The notes: generated by a model from the letters alone, not told the origin. A stretch of 64,000 bases of DNA from JAFAGX01 sp035623335 (GCA_035623335.1 DASPTQ010000259.1:34290-98289); one strand, 5' to 3'. Shown: positions 41,440 to 50,443, counted from the first letter of the stretch. Program-made: numbers and translations.

Positions 41440-42198
41440 TCAGGGCGAACCGTGAGGGGGCCTGCCGGCGGCCGAGCCTCGCTCGGTGTCTGCGAGCACG
41501 ATGCGCCTCGGCATGGACTCGGGTACGGTTTTCGTGAGCTGGGCGGCGTTTCTCGTCACCGCGAGTTTGCGCTCGGCTAGTTTCTTACGATTGAAGTCCC
41601 GAACAATCTTCGCCACGTAAGCCCGGGTCTCGGGGTAAGGAGGCACGCCGGCATAGCGCTCGACCTTCTGGGGGCCCGCATTGTAAGCCGCTAGAGCCTT
41701 GACCATATCGAAGTTGTAGCGCACCAACAGTGCCCGCAGATAGCGTGTGCCGCCGTCCACGTTGGCACCGGGATCGAAAGCATTGGTCACTCCCAATCTT
41801 GACGAGGTTCCCGGCATGAGTTGCATCAAGCCCTGCGCGCCCTTGGGCGAGATAGCATGAGGGTTGAAGTCGCTCTCGGCGTGGATGACACTGTTTACCA
41901 GATCAGGGTCGAGGTGGTAGCGCTTGCTGGTATCGGTAATCAGGTCCGGCAGGTTGCTGGGATCCTCGGCTGGTTGGAGGGGAACATCTGGCTCAAAGTG
42001 GTCGATTTCACCACTCGGCACATCGACGAACCCGCTTGCATCGGTGCCCAGGTAAAGACGGGTCACCGAGCCCATCACCTCACGCCTTTCATGACGGATG
42101 GAGAAGCCGTTTCGCAGCACAGCAACTTCAGACGCAAACCCGAAAACGGGCACGGCCATCAAGGCCAGGCCGAGAGCGACTTTTGCTGCCGTGTTCAT
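41440..42198 (-). CDS. Lytic transglycosylase (SLT domain)
   Basis: The 252-residue protein has a signal peptide (VALGLALMAVPVFGFA) and an SLT lysozyme-like domain. The catalytic glutamate is in SVIHAESDFNPHAISPKGAQ, followed by GLMQLMPGTSSRLGV and AYNAGPQKVERYAGVPPYPE. It cleaves peptidoglycan glycan strands to 1,6-anhydro ends in the periplasm. The tail after residue 210 is basic and likely disordered. A TATAAG/TAAGAT element sits 6-8 bases before the ATG with no Shine-Dalgarno site, again suggesting a leaderless message. Confidence 0.9.
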   Translation of the reverse strand: MNTAAKVALGLALMAVPVFGFASEVAVLRNGFSIRHERREVMGSVTRLYLGTDASGFVDVPSGEIDHFEPDVPLQPAEDPSNLPDLITDTSKRYHLDPDLVNSVIHAESDFNPHAISPKGAQGLMQLMPGTSSRLGVTNAFDPGANVDGGTRYLRALLVRYNFDMVKALAAYNAGPQKVERYAGVPPYPETRAYVAKIVRDFNRKKLAERKLAVTRNAAQLTKTVPESMPRRIVLADTERGSAAGRPPHGSP

Positions 42199-42222
42199 CG
42201 GCTTATCTTATACCCACACTCC

Positions 42223-43065
42223 TCACTCGCCTAGCACCTGTTCGATGGCCGCGGCAACACCGTTTTGATCGTTCGTCCGCGTTACCGTCCAGCCCCTCGT
42301 CCGCAGATCTTCTGCGGCATTTCCCATGATAAATGGGATTCCGGCAAAGGCAAGCATCTCCACGTCATTGTAGTTGTCACCAATGGCCATGACCTGTCCG
42401 CGATCTAGGCCGCGGAATTTGGCCCATCGCTCGAGCGCATGGCCTTTGGAACATTCCTTATTCAGAACGTCCACAATCGACAGATCACGCAAGGGATATT
42501 CGGTACGGAGGACGGTAATCTCCCGTTCCAACCGGCACGCGGCGAGACCCTGGAGGGCTCGGTGCATGTGAGCAATCGGGCCGCAGAACATCACCTGAAC
42601 CGGGTCGGTGGTGAGAGACTTTTCGAGCGGAATGACAAAATCGATGTACTCCATGTTCTTCTCCAGCCAGCGCTCGATGCTCCCGTTCAGCTCGCGCATG
42701 TGCTCGAGCACGATGGCTCCTCGCCCCTCCACATCGAAGGTCAGAACGGTGTTGCCGCGAAACTCCCGCATGGCAGCGCAAAGTTTGCGGCAGGTGGCAA
42801 CCGGCAACAAATCACGATGGAAGGTGTCCCCAGAGAGCGAACGGGTGATAGCGCCGTTCGAACTGATCAGCCACAGATCAAACCCGAGCTGGCGGGCGAT
42901 GGGGAGAGCAAAAGCATGGCGCCGTCCAGTAACCAGCACGATTTCGACGCCCTGGTGGTGGGCACGGCGCAACGCCGCCAGATCGATCTCGGAGATCTGG
43001 TATTGAGGGTTCAGCAGCGTGCCATCGATATCGGCGGCCAAGAGGCGAACGGCAGGTCTCACCAT
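42223..43065 (-). CDS. HAD-superfamily phosphatase, Cof type
   Basis: The 280-residue protein carries HAD motif I with the nucleophile in LLAADIDGTLLNP, motif II in VTGRRH, and motifs III/IV in KGHALERWAKF and AIGDNYNDVEMLAFAG, with a C2B-type cap between. Cof-type enzymes dephosphorylate sugar phosphates and cofactors such as FMN or PLP. It ends 24 bases before the transglycosylase start and the two may be cotranscribed, though each has its own -10 box. Confidence 0.9.
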   Translation of the reverse strand: MVRPAVRLLAADIDGTLLNPQYQISEIDLAALRRAHHQGVEIVLVTGRRHAFALPIARQLGFDLWLISSNGAITRSLSGDTFHRDLLPVATCRKLCAAMREFRGNTVLTFDVEGRGAIVLEHMRELNGSIERWLEKNMEYIDFVIPLEKSLTTDPVQVMFCGPIAHMHRALQGLAACRLEREITVLRTEYPLRDLSIVDVLNKECSKGHALERWAKFRGLDRGQVMAIGDNYNDVEMLAFAGIPFIMGNAAEDLRTRGWTVTRTNDQNGVAAAIEQVLGE

Positions 43066-43070
43066 TTGTC

Positions 43071-43076
43071 ATTCTA
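43071..43076 (-). promoter_or_regulatory. -10 box of the HAD phosphatase gene (leaderless)
   Basis: On the minus strand TAGAAT is followed by five bases (GACAA) and the ATG at 43065, with no Shine-Dalgarno site. Confidence 0.5.
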
Positions 43077-43161
43077 GCAAGGGCTCCCACGATCCAGCGT
43101 AATCCGAGCCTTAGTTAGCGAGTCGATACCGGATCCCTGACGCGCCCGACCCTAGACCTGC

Positions 43162-43167
43162 TATAGT
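43162..43167 (+). promoter_or_regulatory. -10 box of the membrane TPR gene
   Basis: TATAGT ends twelve bases before the ATG at 43180. The predicted 5' leader is about six bases with no Shine-Dalgarno element. Confidence 0.45.
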
Positions 43168-43179
43168 TCGCTTCAGCCG

Positions 43180-43917
43180 ATGGGATCGCTACTTTTCTTT
43201 GCCTTCTCGTGGTGGGCCATCCTGCTGCGAGTCGTGGCCATTATTCACTTCATCCGGCGCCGTCCGGATTTTTTTTGGTTGTGGATCATTCTGATTCATT
43301 GGTTGGGCGCGCTGGTCTACATCGTGGTCGAGGTTATCCCGGACGCCGGGCTGATGCGGCAATCCTTCAAGGTCTTTCCCCGTCGCCAGCGAATTCGCGA
43401 GCTGGAATTAGCTATTCAAGACAACCCTTCCGCCGGCAATTATGAGGAGCTTGCCGACTTGTATCTCGAAGAAGGCAGGTTCGCACAGGCTCGCCGGGCC
43501 TACGACCAGGCTATCTCTTCTCGCACCGACTCGCCCGATCCTTTCTACCGACGCGCCATTGCGGAGATTGAGCTCGGAGATTTCCCTGCTGCGATCGCTG
43601 ATCTCGAGCCGGTCGTGGCCAAGGATCCCAAGTACGACTTCCAGCGCGCGGCTGCCCTGCTGGCTCATGCGTACGCCAACGTAGGAATGGCTCCCAAGGC
43701 CGAAGCTTTGTTTCAGGAAGTCACCAAGGTCTCAACCTCCTCGGAAACCTACTACAACTACGCCTGCTTCTTGGCTTCTCAACAGCGCAACGCGGAAGCG
43801 CGGGCATGGGCGCAGCGCATTCTCGCCAAGAAGGGGACCATGCCCGGATACCTGCGGCGTCGCGAGCGTCCTTGGTTCCGCCAGGCTGACGCACTCGTGC
43901 GGCGTCTATCCACCTAA
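43180..43917 (+). CDS. Membrane-anchored TPR protein
   Basis: The 245-residue protein has two N-terminal membrane helices (LLFFAFSWWAILLRVVAIIHF and FFWLWIILIHWLGALVYIVV). A soluble part of tetratricopeptide repeats follows from about residue 70 (NYEELADLYLEEGRFAQARRAYDQA, FYRRAIAEIELGDFPAAIADLEP and two more). It probably serves as a scaffold for a membrane complex; there is no catalytic domain. It is divergent from the HAD phosphatase gene. Confidence 0.82.
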   Translation: MGSLLFFAFSWWAILLRVVAIIHFIRRRPDFFWLWIILIHWLGALVYIVVEVIPDAGLMRQSFKVFPRRQRIRELELAIQDNPSAGNYEELADLYLEEGRFAQARRAYDQAISSRTDSPDPFYRRAIAEIELGDFPAAIADLEPVVAKDPKYDFQRAAALLAHAYANVGMAPKAEALFQEVTKVSTSSETYYNYACFLASQQRNAEARAWAQRILAKKGTMPGYLRRRERPWFRQADALVRRLST

Positions 43918-44220
43918 CTCTCATTAGGATAGCCACTTGCTTCGGGCCTAAGGTTTCCAGGGTGGCTGAGCTGAAAATACAGTATCAGCCCGATTGTTAG
44001 CTCTCGCCCTAATCCAGTATCACTAGAATCACCCCAACGCGAAGGAGACGGAAGGCAGGCGTTGGTTACCTCCCCTTGTAGTTTTCCAACGCCTGCCGCC
44101 TCCCTGATCTCACCTTTCCTGAAATTCACACAAAAACGAGGCTCTCTGAGCATCGGAGCCAATGGGCAAACAGGGGTTACGGGTATCAGAGGAGTGGTGT
44201 GGGTTCTAGGTAACGGGAAA
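43918..44220. other. Intergenic region with a 12-bp inverted repeat
   Basis: No gene was recognised. GGCAGGCGTTGG (44054-44065) and CCAACGCCTGCC (44086-44097) form a perfect 12-bp inverted repeat with a 20-base loop, between convergent genes. It could act as a terminator for either gene, though no T-run follows. Confidence 0.5.
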
Positions 44221-44511
44221 CTAAGGGTCTGCCGGAAGTTGTTCTCGCACAGCCGTGGCTAGGACAACGGGAACGAGTGGGACGAGCTTTACTCCCTCCC
44301 GCAGATCGAAGGACAAAGAGAAGGTGGGGGAACATCGACCACATAACCAGAAGCGGGCAACCCGGCGGGGCAATTTTGGAGTCGAGGCCAGGGAATCGCG
44401 GTCGCTATGGAGCGACCGCACCTCGAATTGAAATAAGCGCCCGTCGAACAGGTAGCGCAGAGGAGCAGCACAGGCCGGATTGGCGCATTGCAGGATCATT
44501 GGCGAAATCAT
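44221..44511 (-). CDS. Small zinc-ribbon-like protein of unknown function
   Basis: The 96-residue frame encodes a likely zinc-binding pair: CANPAC near residue 9 and CGRC near residue 57. Between them is a region (LRYLFDGRLFQFEVRSL) that resembles small conserved Acidobacteriota proteins with the same pattern. The second half (FWLCGRC followed by SFDLREGVKLVPLVP) fits that group. Function is unknown. The start may be the first ATG (44511) or the second (44499). Confidence 0.62.
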   Translation of the reverse strand: MISPMILQCANPACAAPLRYLFDGRLFQFEVRSLHSDRDSLASTPKLPRRVARFWLCGRCSPTFSLSFDLREGVKLVPLVPVVLATAVREQLPADP

Positions 44512-44754
44512 GCTTCAGGATTTCAGGATCGGTGACTCCGTCAGAGTCCTGTATCTCATAAAATCCTGTGCCAATCGAATACAGTAAATTCTGTATTCTT
44601 GTGGTTGCTGTTGGTGCGATGGCTTTGGGGAAACGGTGCAGCTTGGGGAATTTCCCAGGGGCTATCTTCGTTCTCAACGGGAAGGTGGCCGTCTTCCCAT
44701 CCTAGAATTTCCCGCTGGATTCCGAACGGGGATGCCGACAACGTGGACAATCCT

Positions 44755-45225
44755 TCATGGGGTCCCCCAATCTCGGCCGACGGGATAGGATTTTCTTCCG
44801 CGAAAGAAAGTCCCGCCTTCAAGCACAGCTTCCACCGCGTTGACCAGATCGCGGCCCGCCTCGCTTTTGCAGACTGCGCCGCGAATGGCTTGATTATGGA
44901 GGTTGTTGATCAGTTCATCGGAAAGATGCAAGGAGAAGAGAATAATAGGGATATCTGGATAGAATGCCGCAATGTGACCGGCCGCCTCGATACCATTCAT
45001 GGTGGGCATGGCAATGTCGAGGACGATGACATCGGGGCGATACTCGATGGCTCTTTCCACCGCTTCTTTGCCATCGCTGGCCTCGGCACACACCTTCCAC
45101 GCGGGCCGAACCTCGAGTAGGTTCCGAATGCCCAGCCTCATCACCTCGTGATCGTCGGCTACGAGGATTCGGACGGTGGAGGTCGAATCCTCGGGAAAAG
45201 AATACCGCGTTTCGGAGTTCGTCAT
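44755..45225 (-). CDS. Stand-alone response-regulator receiver protein, NarL type
   Basis: The 156-residue protein has a receiver domain (VRILVADDHEVMRLGIRNLLE, phospho-acceptor in VIVLDIAMPTMNGIEAA) with the sequence style of NarL/FixJ regulators. It lacks the C-terminal LuxR helix-turn-helix, and the last 25 residues do not resemble it. It also lacks the usual KP pair: the conserved lysine appears in AVCKSEAG. It may be a truncated regulator or a phosphate shuttle. The start is ATG 45225 although the frame is open further upstream. No kinase gene is adjacent. Confidence 0.85.
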   Translation of the reverse strand: MTNSETRYSFPEDSTSTVRILVADDHEVMRLGIRNLLEVRPAWKVCAEASDGKEAVERAIEYRPDVIVLDIAMPTMNGIEAAGHIAAFYPDIPIILFSLHLSDELINNLHNQAIRGAVCKSEAGRDLVNAVEAVLEGGTFFRGRKSYPVGRDWGTP

Positions 45226-45838
45226 CGGAGTCCAGAGCTCATCACATCGTTGTTGTCGTCGATCTGCGTATCTAGCGTTTGTTGTCGGTTTGAGTATCTG
45301 CCGCGACCCCATCGAGCGAGATTGGGGAAACCACGCCGCAGCCAATCTACTGATCCAGTCTTTCTGGCGGCTCGATTGAAGTCTTGCGCCTCGTTCGATG
45401 CCGCAGTCACCGCTAGAAAAGATTGAAGCCATTATTCTGATTTCGGCAGAACAGACAATAGCTCGCGCGGGTAGGGCTTTGGCACCAAAGTTGTAATTTG
45501 GCAGCGAACATCGAGAAAATCGCACTGCGGCGGGCCAGCATCCGCGGTCGAATAAGGAAACGCCGGAGAGAGAGGATGGTGCCGACGACCGCTCCCGAGC
45601 CAGCACAGAGACGGGCTATGAGAGGGACAATCCGTCGCCGCCATGGGGTCGTGCAGGAGAAATTTCAGCGCCAGAACGGCTATCGCGCCCACCGATGCCG
45701 GAGTCTAAGGTAAGGTAGAACAATCTGGGTAGGCTCAATTCCCAGAGTGAACCACCGGAGATGGGGCCGTCGGTTTCCGTTTTCGAAGGGGGGAGCACGG
45801 CGACTGAAGCCGGGCGCCGTGGATCCAGAATCTGTCAC
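45226..45838. other. Intergenic region between divergent genes, nothing recognised
   Basis: This 613-base gap contains only short frames without family likeness on both strands. The end of one minus-strand frame near 45432-45500 loosely resembles the tail of a receiver domain, but this is too weak to call. Confidence 0.4.
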
Positions 45839-47089
45839 ATGCGTCTTCTCTTGGATATCTTTGCCCAGACCTTGCGCACGCTTTGGGAGCATAAGTTACG
45901 TTCCTTTCTAACCATGTTCGGCATCGCCTGGGGGTTGGGATCACTGTTGCTGCTCGTGGGTTTGGGAGAGGGATTCAGAACCGGCCAGCATAAGCAATTC
46001 AATGAACTGGGCGAGAACGTGATGTTCATCTGGGGCGGACGCGCTCCCGCCGTGAACGGCAGCTTCACCAGCATGCGGCAGTACTATCTCTCCTTCAAAG
46101 ACTACGCGGATATTGTGGCGGAATGTCCCGACGTTCATCTTGCCGTTCCCGTGATTCAGCGGAACGACGTGCGTGCGGTCAGCGACTTTTATCAGAGCAG
46201 CGGTCAAATCCTCGGTGTTTTGCCGAAGTTCAACCAGATCCGCTATGCCCCGATCGCGGACGGTCGTTGGTTAGATGAATTGGACAACGTCGAGAGGCGA
46301 CGCGTCGTTGTGCTCGGGGACGAGACCCGACGTCTTTTGTTCCCCGGGCGTCCGGCCGTCGGCAATACCATTCTGCTCAACGGAATTCGCTTCCAAGTCA
46401 TCGGCACGCTCCAACGCATCGGACACGGGGAGAATACCAACCAAAACTTGAAGAGCTTTGTGCCTTATACCACCATGCACGAGAATTTTCCGCCCTTGAA
46501 CATGGGTGACCTCCACGATGCCATCTCGACGATCAACTATCAGCCCAGGTCACGGGCCCTGCATGAGGCGGCTAAATCGGAGGTGCACAAAGTCATCGCT
46601 CGCAATCACGGATTTGACGATCGCAACCTCGATGCCTTCGACGAGTGGGACACCGTCAAAACGGTAGATCAAATCGGCAAGATCTTTGATGTCATGGATG
46701 TTTTTCTCGGCAGCGTTGGATTGGTAACGCTGGCGCTCGGAGCCATCGGTATCATCAACATCATGCTCGTATCCGTGGCCGATCGTACCCGCGAAATCGG
46801 TTTGCGCAAAGCCTTGGGTGCTACCAACCGCAGCATCTTGTTCCAGTTCTTTTCCGAAGGCGCATTCTTGACGCTGCTGAGCGGCGGAATTGGCATCGGC
46901 GCAGCCGCGGCGCTCATGGCGGCCTTATCGACTCTGCCTTCTCCCCCGGGCTTTGACACGCCGAAGCTCGTGCCCGCAAGTGCCGCTCTGGCCCTTGCAT
47001 CCCTGGCCGTTGCCGGCATTGCCGCTGGCTTGTATCCCGCACGCAAAGCGGCGTTGTTAACGCCGGTGGAGGCGCTACGCCGGGAATAG
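45839..47089 (+). CDS. MacB/FtsX-type ABC transporter permease
   Basis: The 416-residue protein has the MacB layout: an N-terminal membrane helix (LRSFLTMFGIAWGLGSLLLLVGLGEG), a large periplasmic domain (residues about 45-285), and three C-terminal helices with FtsX motifs (GAIGIINIMLVSVADRTREIGLRKALGA, ending in AGLYPARKAALLTPVEALRRE). Such permeases work with an ATPase as mechanotransducers for export of lipoproteins, peptides or drugs. No ATPase gene is nearby. The frame extends to 45761, but the MacB-like start MRLLLDIFAQTLRTLWEHK decides for ATG 45839. It is followed 4 bases later by a paralogue. Confidence 0.9.
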   Translation: MRLLLDIFAQTLRTLWEHKLRSFLTMFGIAWGLGSLLLLVGLGEGFRTGQHKQFNELGENVMFIWGGRAPAVNGSFTSMRQYYLSFKDYADIVAECPDVHLAVPVIQRNDVRAVSDFYQSSGQILGVLPKFNQIRYAPIADGRWLDELDNVERRRVVVLGDETRRLLFPGRPAVGNTILLNGIRFQVIGTLQRIGHGENTNQNLKSFVPYTTMHENFPPLNMGDLHDAISTINYQPRSRALHEAAKSEVHKVIARNHGFDDRNLDAFDEWDTVKTVDQIGKIFDVMDVFLGSVGLVTLALGAIGIINIMLVSVADRTREIGLRKALGATNRSILFQFFSEGAFLTLLSGGIGIGAAAALMAALSTLPSPPGFDTPKLVPASAALALASLAVAGIAAGLYPARKAALLTPVEALRRE

Positions 47090-47093
47090 ACTC

Positions 47094-48335
47094 ATGAAGC
47101 GAGATCTTCTACGACAGAGCTACGAGGCCATGCGCCATGATCTGCGCAAGACCGTGCTGACGATGCTCGGCATGGCATGGGGCATCGCCACCGTGGCGGT
47201 CCTGCTCGCCTATGGTGATGGCTTTGCCCGTGCCATCTACAGCATTTTTGAGAGCTTTGGCGCAACCGCCGTAGGCATATTTCCCAACCGCACCTCCGAA
47301 CAGGCCGGGGGCACCAAGGCCGGGGTGGAGGTGCGTTTTACCAATAGCGACGTTGAACTGCTCGAGAACGTCCTGCCGTTGGTTCGCCATACCTCGCGGC
47401 ATTCGGCAAAGCAGTCCGTGGTGCAATACGGACAGCGTTCCTACAGCTTCCCCGTTCTTGGACTGGACCCTCCCATTTACGATATTTGGAACCTGCAACT
47501 CGCCGCGGGCCGCTTCTTCGACGACCAGGACAATCTGAGCCACGGACTGTATGCCGTGATCGGGTCCGAAGCCAAGGACAAGTTATTCTCCGGAATGCCA
47601 GCTCTTGGCGAGTCGATCCGCGTGGATGGCGTCAGTTTTAAGATTGTCGGTATCTTGCGGCCCCGCATGCAGGAAGGGGATGACGACGACAACCGCGCCA
47701 TCTATGTTCCGCATAACTCCATGGATGTTCTTCGCGACACCCACTTCATTGATGGAATTTGGCTGGATTCTCAGGGACTCTCCCACGAGAAACTCGAGCA
47801 AAGGATTCGCGAGTCTCTGGCCATCGCCCACGCCTTTAACCCGGGTGATCATCGCGCGGTCTTCATTTTTGACGCCCAGAAGCAACTTTCGCAGTTCAGC
47901 GTGATCAGCCTGGGATTAAAGATTCTGATGGGTTTCGTGGGCACCATCACGCTGGGCATCGGCGGTATCGGTTTGATGAACATCATGCTGGTCTCGGTGA
48001 CACAGCGTACGCGCGAGATTGGTGTGGAGAAAGCCCTGGGCGCTCGCCGCAGGGATATCCTCTTTCAATTTCTCGCCGAGGCGATGGCCATTACCGCCGT
48101 GGGTGGACTGCTCGGAATCTTGCTCTCCTATGCCATCACGCTTTCGGTCGGAACCTTGACTTTCTATAGCGCGATGGCCACGCACGCCGAAGCGGGCGAC
48201 ATTCACCTTCGCCTAGCCCCTCGGGTCCTCGTCGTCTCAACCCTGATTTTGGGTTTCGTGGGCATTACGAGCGGTCTGCTTCCTGCTGTTCGCGCCGCCA
48301 ATCTCGATCCGGTCGAAGCCCTTCGCTACGAGTAA
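47094..48335 (+). CDS. MacB/FtsX-type ABC transporter permease (second of pair)
   Basis: The 413-residue protein repeats the layout of its neighbour: N-terminal helix (LRKTVLTMLGMAWGIATVAVLLAYGDG), periplasmic MacB-like domain, and C-terminal FtsX helices (IGGIGLMNIMLVSVTQRTREIGVEKALGA and LLPAVRAANLDPVEALRYE). It starts 4 bases after the first permease gene, so the two are co-translated and probably form a heterodimer. The ATPase must be encoded elsewhere. Confidence 0.9.
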   Translation: MKRDLLRQSYEAMRHDLRKTVLTMLGMAWGIATVAVLLAYGDGFARAIYSIFESFGATAVGIFPNRTSEQAGGTKAGVEVRFTNSDVELLENVLPLVRHTSRHSAKQSVVQYGQRSYSFPVLGLDPPIYDIWNLQLAAGRFFDDQDNLSHGLYAVIGSEAKDKLFSGMPALGESIRVDGVSFKIVGILRPRMQEGDDDDNRAIYVPHNSMDVLRDTHFIDGIWLDSQGLSHEKLEQRIRESLAIAHAFNPGDHRAVFIFDAQKQLSQFSVISLGLKILMGFVGTITLGIGGIGLMNIMLVSVTQRTREIGVEKALGARRRDILFQFLAEAMAITAVGGLLGILLSYAITLSVGTLTFYSAMATHAEAGDIHLRLAPRVLVVSTLILGFVGITSGLLPAVRAANLDPVEALRYE

Positions 48336-48372
48336 ACCGAGGTTGAGTTCTTGCCTCCACCGCCTCGCCCGC

Positions 48373-50010
48373 TTAGTAGGCAATGGTACCCAAGAACTGC
48401 GGCGGCTTCCTGATTTGCGTGGTTTGCTCAAATCCGGAGGCAATCTTCAAGAGCGTCGGCTCGCTCCAGGCACGGCCAAAAAAAGAGATGCCGATCGGCA
48501 AACCCGACACGAAACCTGCCGGGACGGTAATGTCGGGATAACCCGCCACCGCGGCGGCGTTCGAACTCCCGCCCGGAGCGTGATCGCCATTGACCAGGTC
48601 TGTCAACCACGCCGGACTGCCCGTCGGCGCCACCATCGCGTCCAACCGATACTGGTCCATGACCGCATCGATCCCCTCCTTGCGCGACAGCTGTTGGTTG
48701 TTGGCGAGGGCATCGGTGTACTCCTTGCTGGTCAGATCGCCTTTGGCTTCGGCTTTGAGGAAAAGATCCTGGCCGAAATAGGGCATCTCCTTCTCGTGAT
48801 TCTGGTCATTGAAAGCGATGATCTCCTGCAACGATTTCGGGGTCCCTCCGCGGGCGGCCAAATAGGCATTGAGATCGGCCTTCAACTCGTAGAGCAGCAC
48901 CGTGAGCTCGGACTCATCGAATTTCCCGTGGGATGGCAGATCTGCCGGATCCACGATCTGGGCGCCCGCGTGTTTCATGGCCTCGATTGCTTGCTCGATC
49001 ACCGGATTCACCAGATCGCTGAAGCCGAAATACTTTCGCGCCACCCCGATGCGCGCGCCGCGCAGTCCGTTGGGATCAAGATACTGGGTGTAGTCGGCCG
49101 CCTTCCCCCGGCTCGAGGCGGTGGCGCTGTCGCGCGGATCAACCCCGGCCAGCGCCGTAAGCAGGATCGCAGCCTCACGCACCGTGCGTGCCATGGGACC
49201 GGGCGTGTCTTGACTGTGGGCGATAGGAATGACTCCCGCACGACTCACCAAGCCGAGCGTCGGCTTGATCCCCACAATTCCATTCGCCGAAGAGGGACAG
49301 ACGATGGAACCGTCGGTTTCGGTCCCCACGGCGACGGAACAGAGACTGGCCGCCACCGCCGCTCCTGATCCCGAGCTTGATCCGCAGGGATTGCGATCGA
49401 GCGCATAAGGATTTCTGGTGAGGCCGCCGCGGCCGCTCCAGCCGCTGGTTGAGTGGGCCGAGCGAATGTTGGCCCACTCGCTGAGATTCGTCTTGCCCAG
49501 AATCACCGCCCCCGCCTCGCGCAACTTCTGAGCCACAAACGAATCCTTCGCGGGACGGGAGGCGAGCAGGGCGAGAGATCCGGCTGAGGTCTGCATGCGA
49601 TCCGCGGTGTCAAGATTGTCCTTGATCAATAGGGGAATACCGTGCAGCGGTCCGCGAATCCGGCCCTGTTTCCGTTCCTGGTCAAGCCCCTTCGCAATCG
49701 CGAGGGCATCCGGATTCACCTCCAATACGCTTTTCAGCTGCGGTCCCTGCTGATCGATTTCCTCGATCCTGGCCAGGTATCTCTCCGCCAGCGACAGCGC
49801 CGTGTATTTGCCTTGGGCCATACCGGCCGCAAGATCGGCGATCGAGATTTCATCCAGTTCGAAAGGTTTGGGTTGGCTTGGCGGCGGGTAGGAAGCGCCA
49901 GGCTCGCGGGCTCGTGCCAAGCCCGGTAGCGGGAAGGCCGCCACTCCCGCGGCCAGGAAGTTGCCTAAGAACCTACGACGCTCCACGGAACCACAAGGGC
50001 TCGAATTCAA
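48373..50010 (-). CDS. Tat-exported amidase (amidase signature family)
   Basis: The 545-residue protein begins with a Tat signal (ERRRFLGNFLAAGVAAFPL) and contains the amidase-signature Ser-cisSer-Lys triad. The lysine is in PLLIKDNLDT; the glycine/serine core is NPCGSSSGSGAAVAASL, followed by VAVGTETDGSIVCPSSANG. It hydrolyses an amide in the periplasm; substrate specificity of this family is broad and cannot be read here. The start is a TTG at 50010 behind GGAG (8-base spacing), with a TATAAT promoter element about 45 bases upstream on the minus strand. Confidence 0.88.
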   Translation of the reverse strand: MNSSPCGSVERRRFLGNFLAAGVAAFPLPGLARAREPGASYPPPSQPKPFELDEISIADLAAGMAQGKYTALSLAERYLARIEEIDQQGPQLKSVLEVNPDALAIAKGLDQERKQGRIRGPLHGIPLLIKDNLDTADRMQTSAGSLALLASRPAKDSFVAQKLREAGAVILGKTNLSEWANIRSAHSTSGWSGRGGLTRNPYALDRNPCGSSSGSGAAVAASLCSVAVGTETDGSIVCPSSANGIVGIKPTLGLVSRAGVIPIAHSQDTPGPMARTVREAAILLTALAGVDPRDSATASSRGKAADYTQYLDPNGLRGARIGVARKYFGFSDLVNPVIEQAIEAMKHAGAQIVDPADLPSHGKFDESELTVLLYELKADLNAYLAARGGTPKSLQEIIAFNDQNHEKEMPYFGQDLFLKAEAKGDLTSKEYTDALANNQQLSRKEGIDAVMDQYRLDAMVAPTGSPAWLTDLVNGDHAPGGSSNAAAVAGYPDITVPAGFVSGLPIGISFFGRAWSEPTLLKIASGFEQTTQIRKPPQFLGTIAY

Positions 50011-50112
50011 TTCCGTTTCTCCAATGGCGAGATGGGACGAGAAACGGAATTATAGGCGATGGGTCAATGGGGCTCTCCCCGTTAGCACCGGGGGGGCGCC
50101 GCTCGGACAGGT

Positions 50113-50274
50113 TTACGCTGGTTGCTTGACCGTTTCGCGAATACCAGAGTTGCGCTCGAGTGCCGGGCCTCTTCGTTCCAAGCTCTTTCGAATCTTATGG
50201 AGCTCCATGAAATTAAGCCCGGTGATCGTCGAGATCACACAGCCGAACAAAATCATCATCGCACCGTTATCCAT
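50113..50274 (-). CDS. Small single-span membrane protein
   Basis: A 53-residue protein starts at ATG 50274 behind an ideal binding site (AAGGAGG, 8 bases spacing). It has one hydrophobic helix (MMILFGCVISTITGLNFM) followed by a basic amphipathic tail (HKIRKSLERRGPALERN). The frame is open further upstream, but the binding site fixes the start. I do not recognise a family. It could be a small regulator or subunit in the membrane. Confidence 0.65.
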   Translation of the reverse strand: MDNGAMMILFGCVISTITGLNFMELHKIRKSLERRGPALERNSGIRETVKQPA

Positions 50275-50432
50275 CGCGACAGCCTCCTTGGTGCCTACCT
50301 GTGACCAGTACCGAATCTGCCGTGCTCTTTCGCAAGTTAGAGAGAAGAGAAACCGCGTCTTACCCTTGGCATTATAGCTTCGGTAGTGCAAGAAAAGGTT
50401 ATGCCAGGGCGTAAAGTGGCGCGTTCAGCCGA

Positions 50433-50438
50433 TATAAT
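50433..50438 (+). promoter_or_regulatory. -10 box of the GT2 glycosyltransferase gene (leaderless)
   Basis: A perfect TATAAT ends five bases before the first ATG (50444) and eight before the second (50447). The predicted transcription start falls on the start codon. Confidence 0.55.
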
Positions 50439-50443
50439 AGCTC

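Noticed and set aside
45226..45606. N-terminal extension of the stand-alone receiver protein
   Set aside because: The frame is open, but the added residues are low-complexity and unlike any domain; ATG 45225 directly precedes the receiver fold.
45432..45692. Possible degenerate receiver-domain tail on the minus strand
   Set aside because: Only a short stretch (PKPYPRELL) is suggestive; there is no aspartate region or start.
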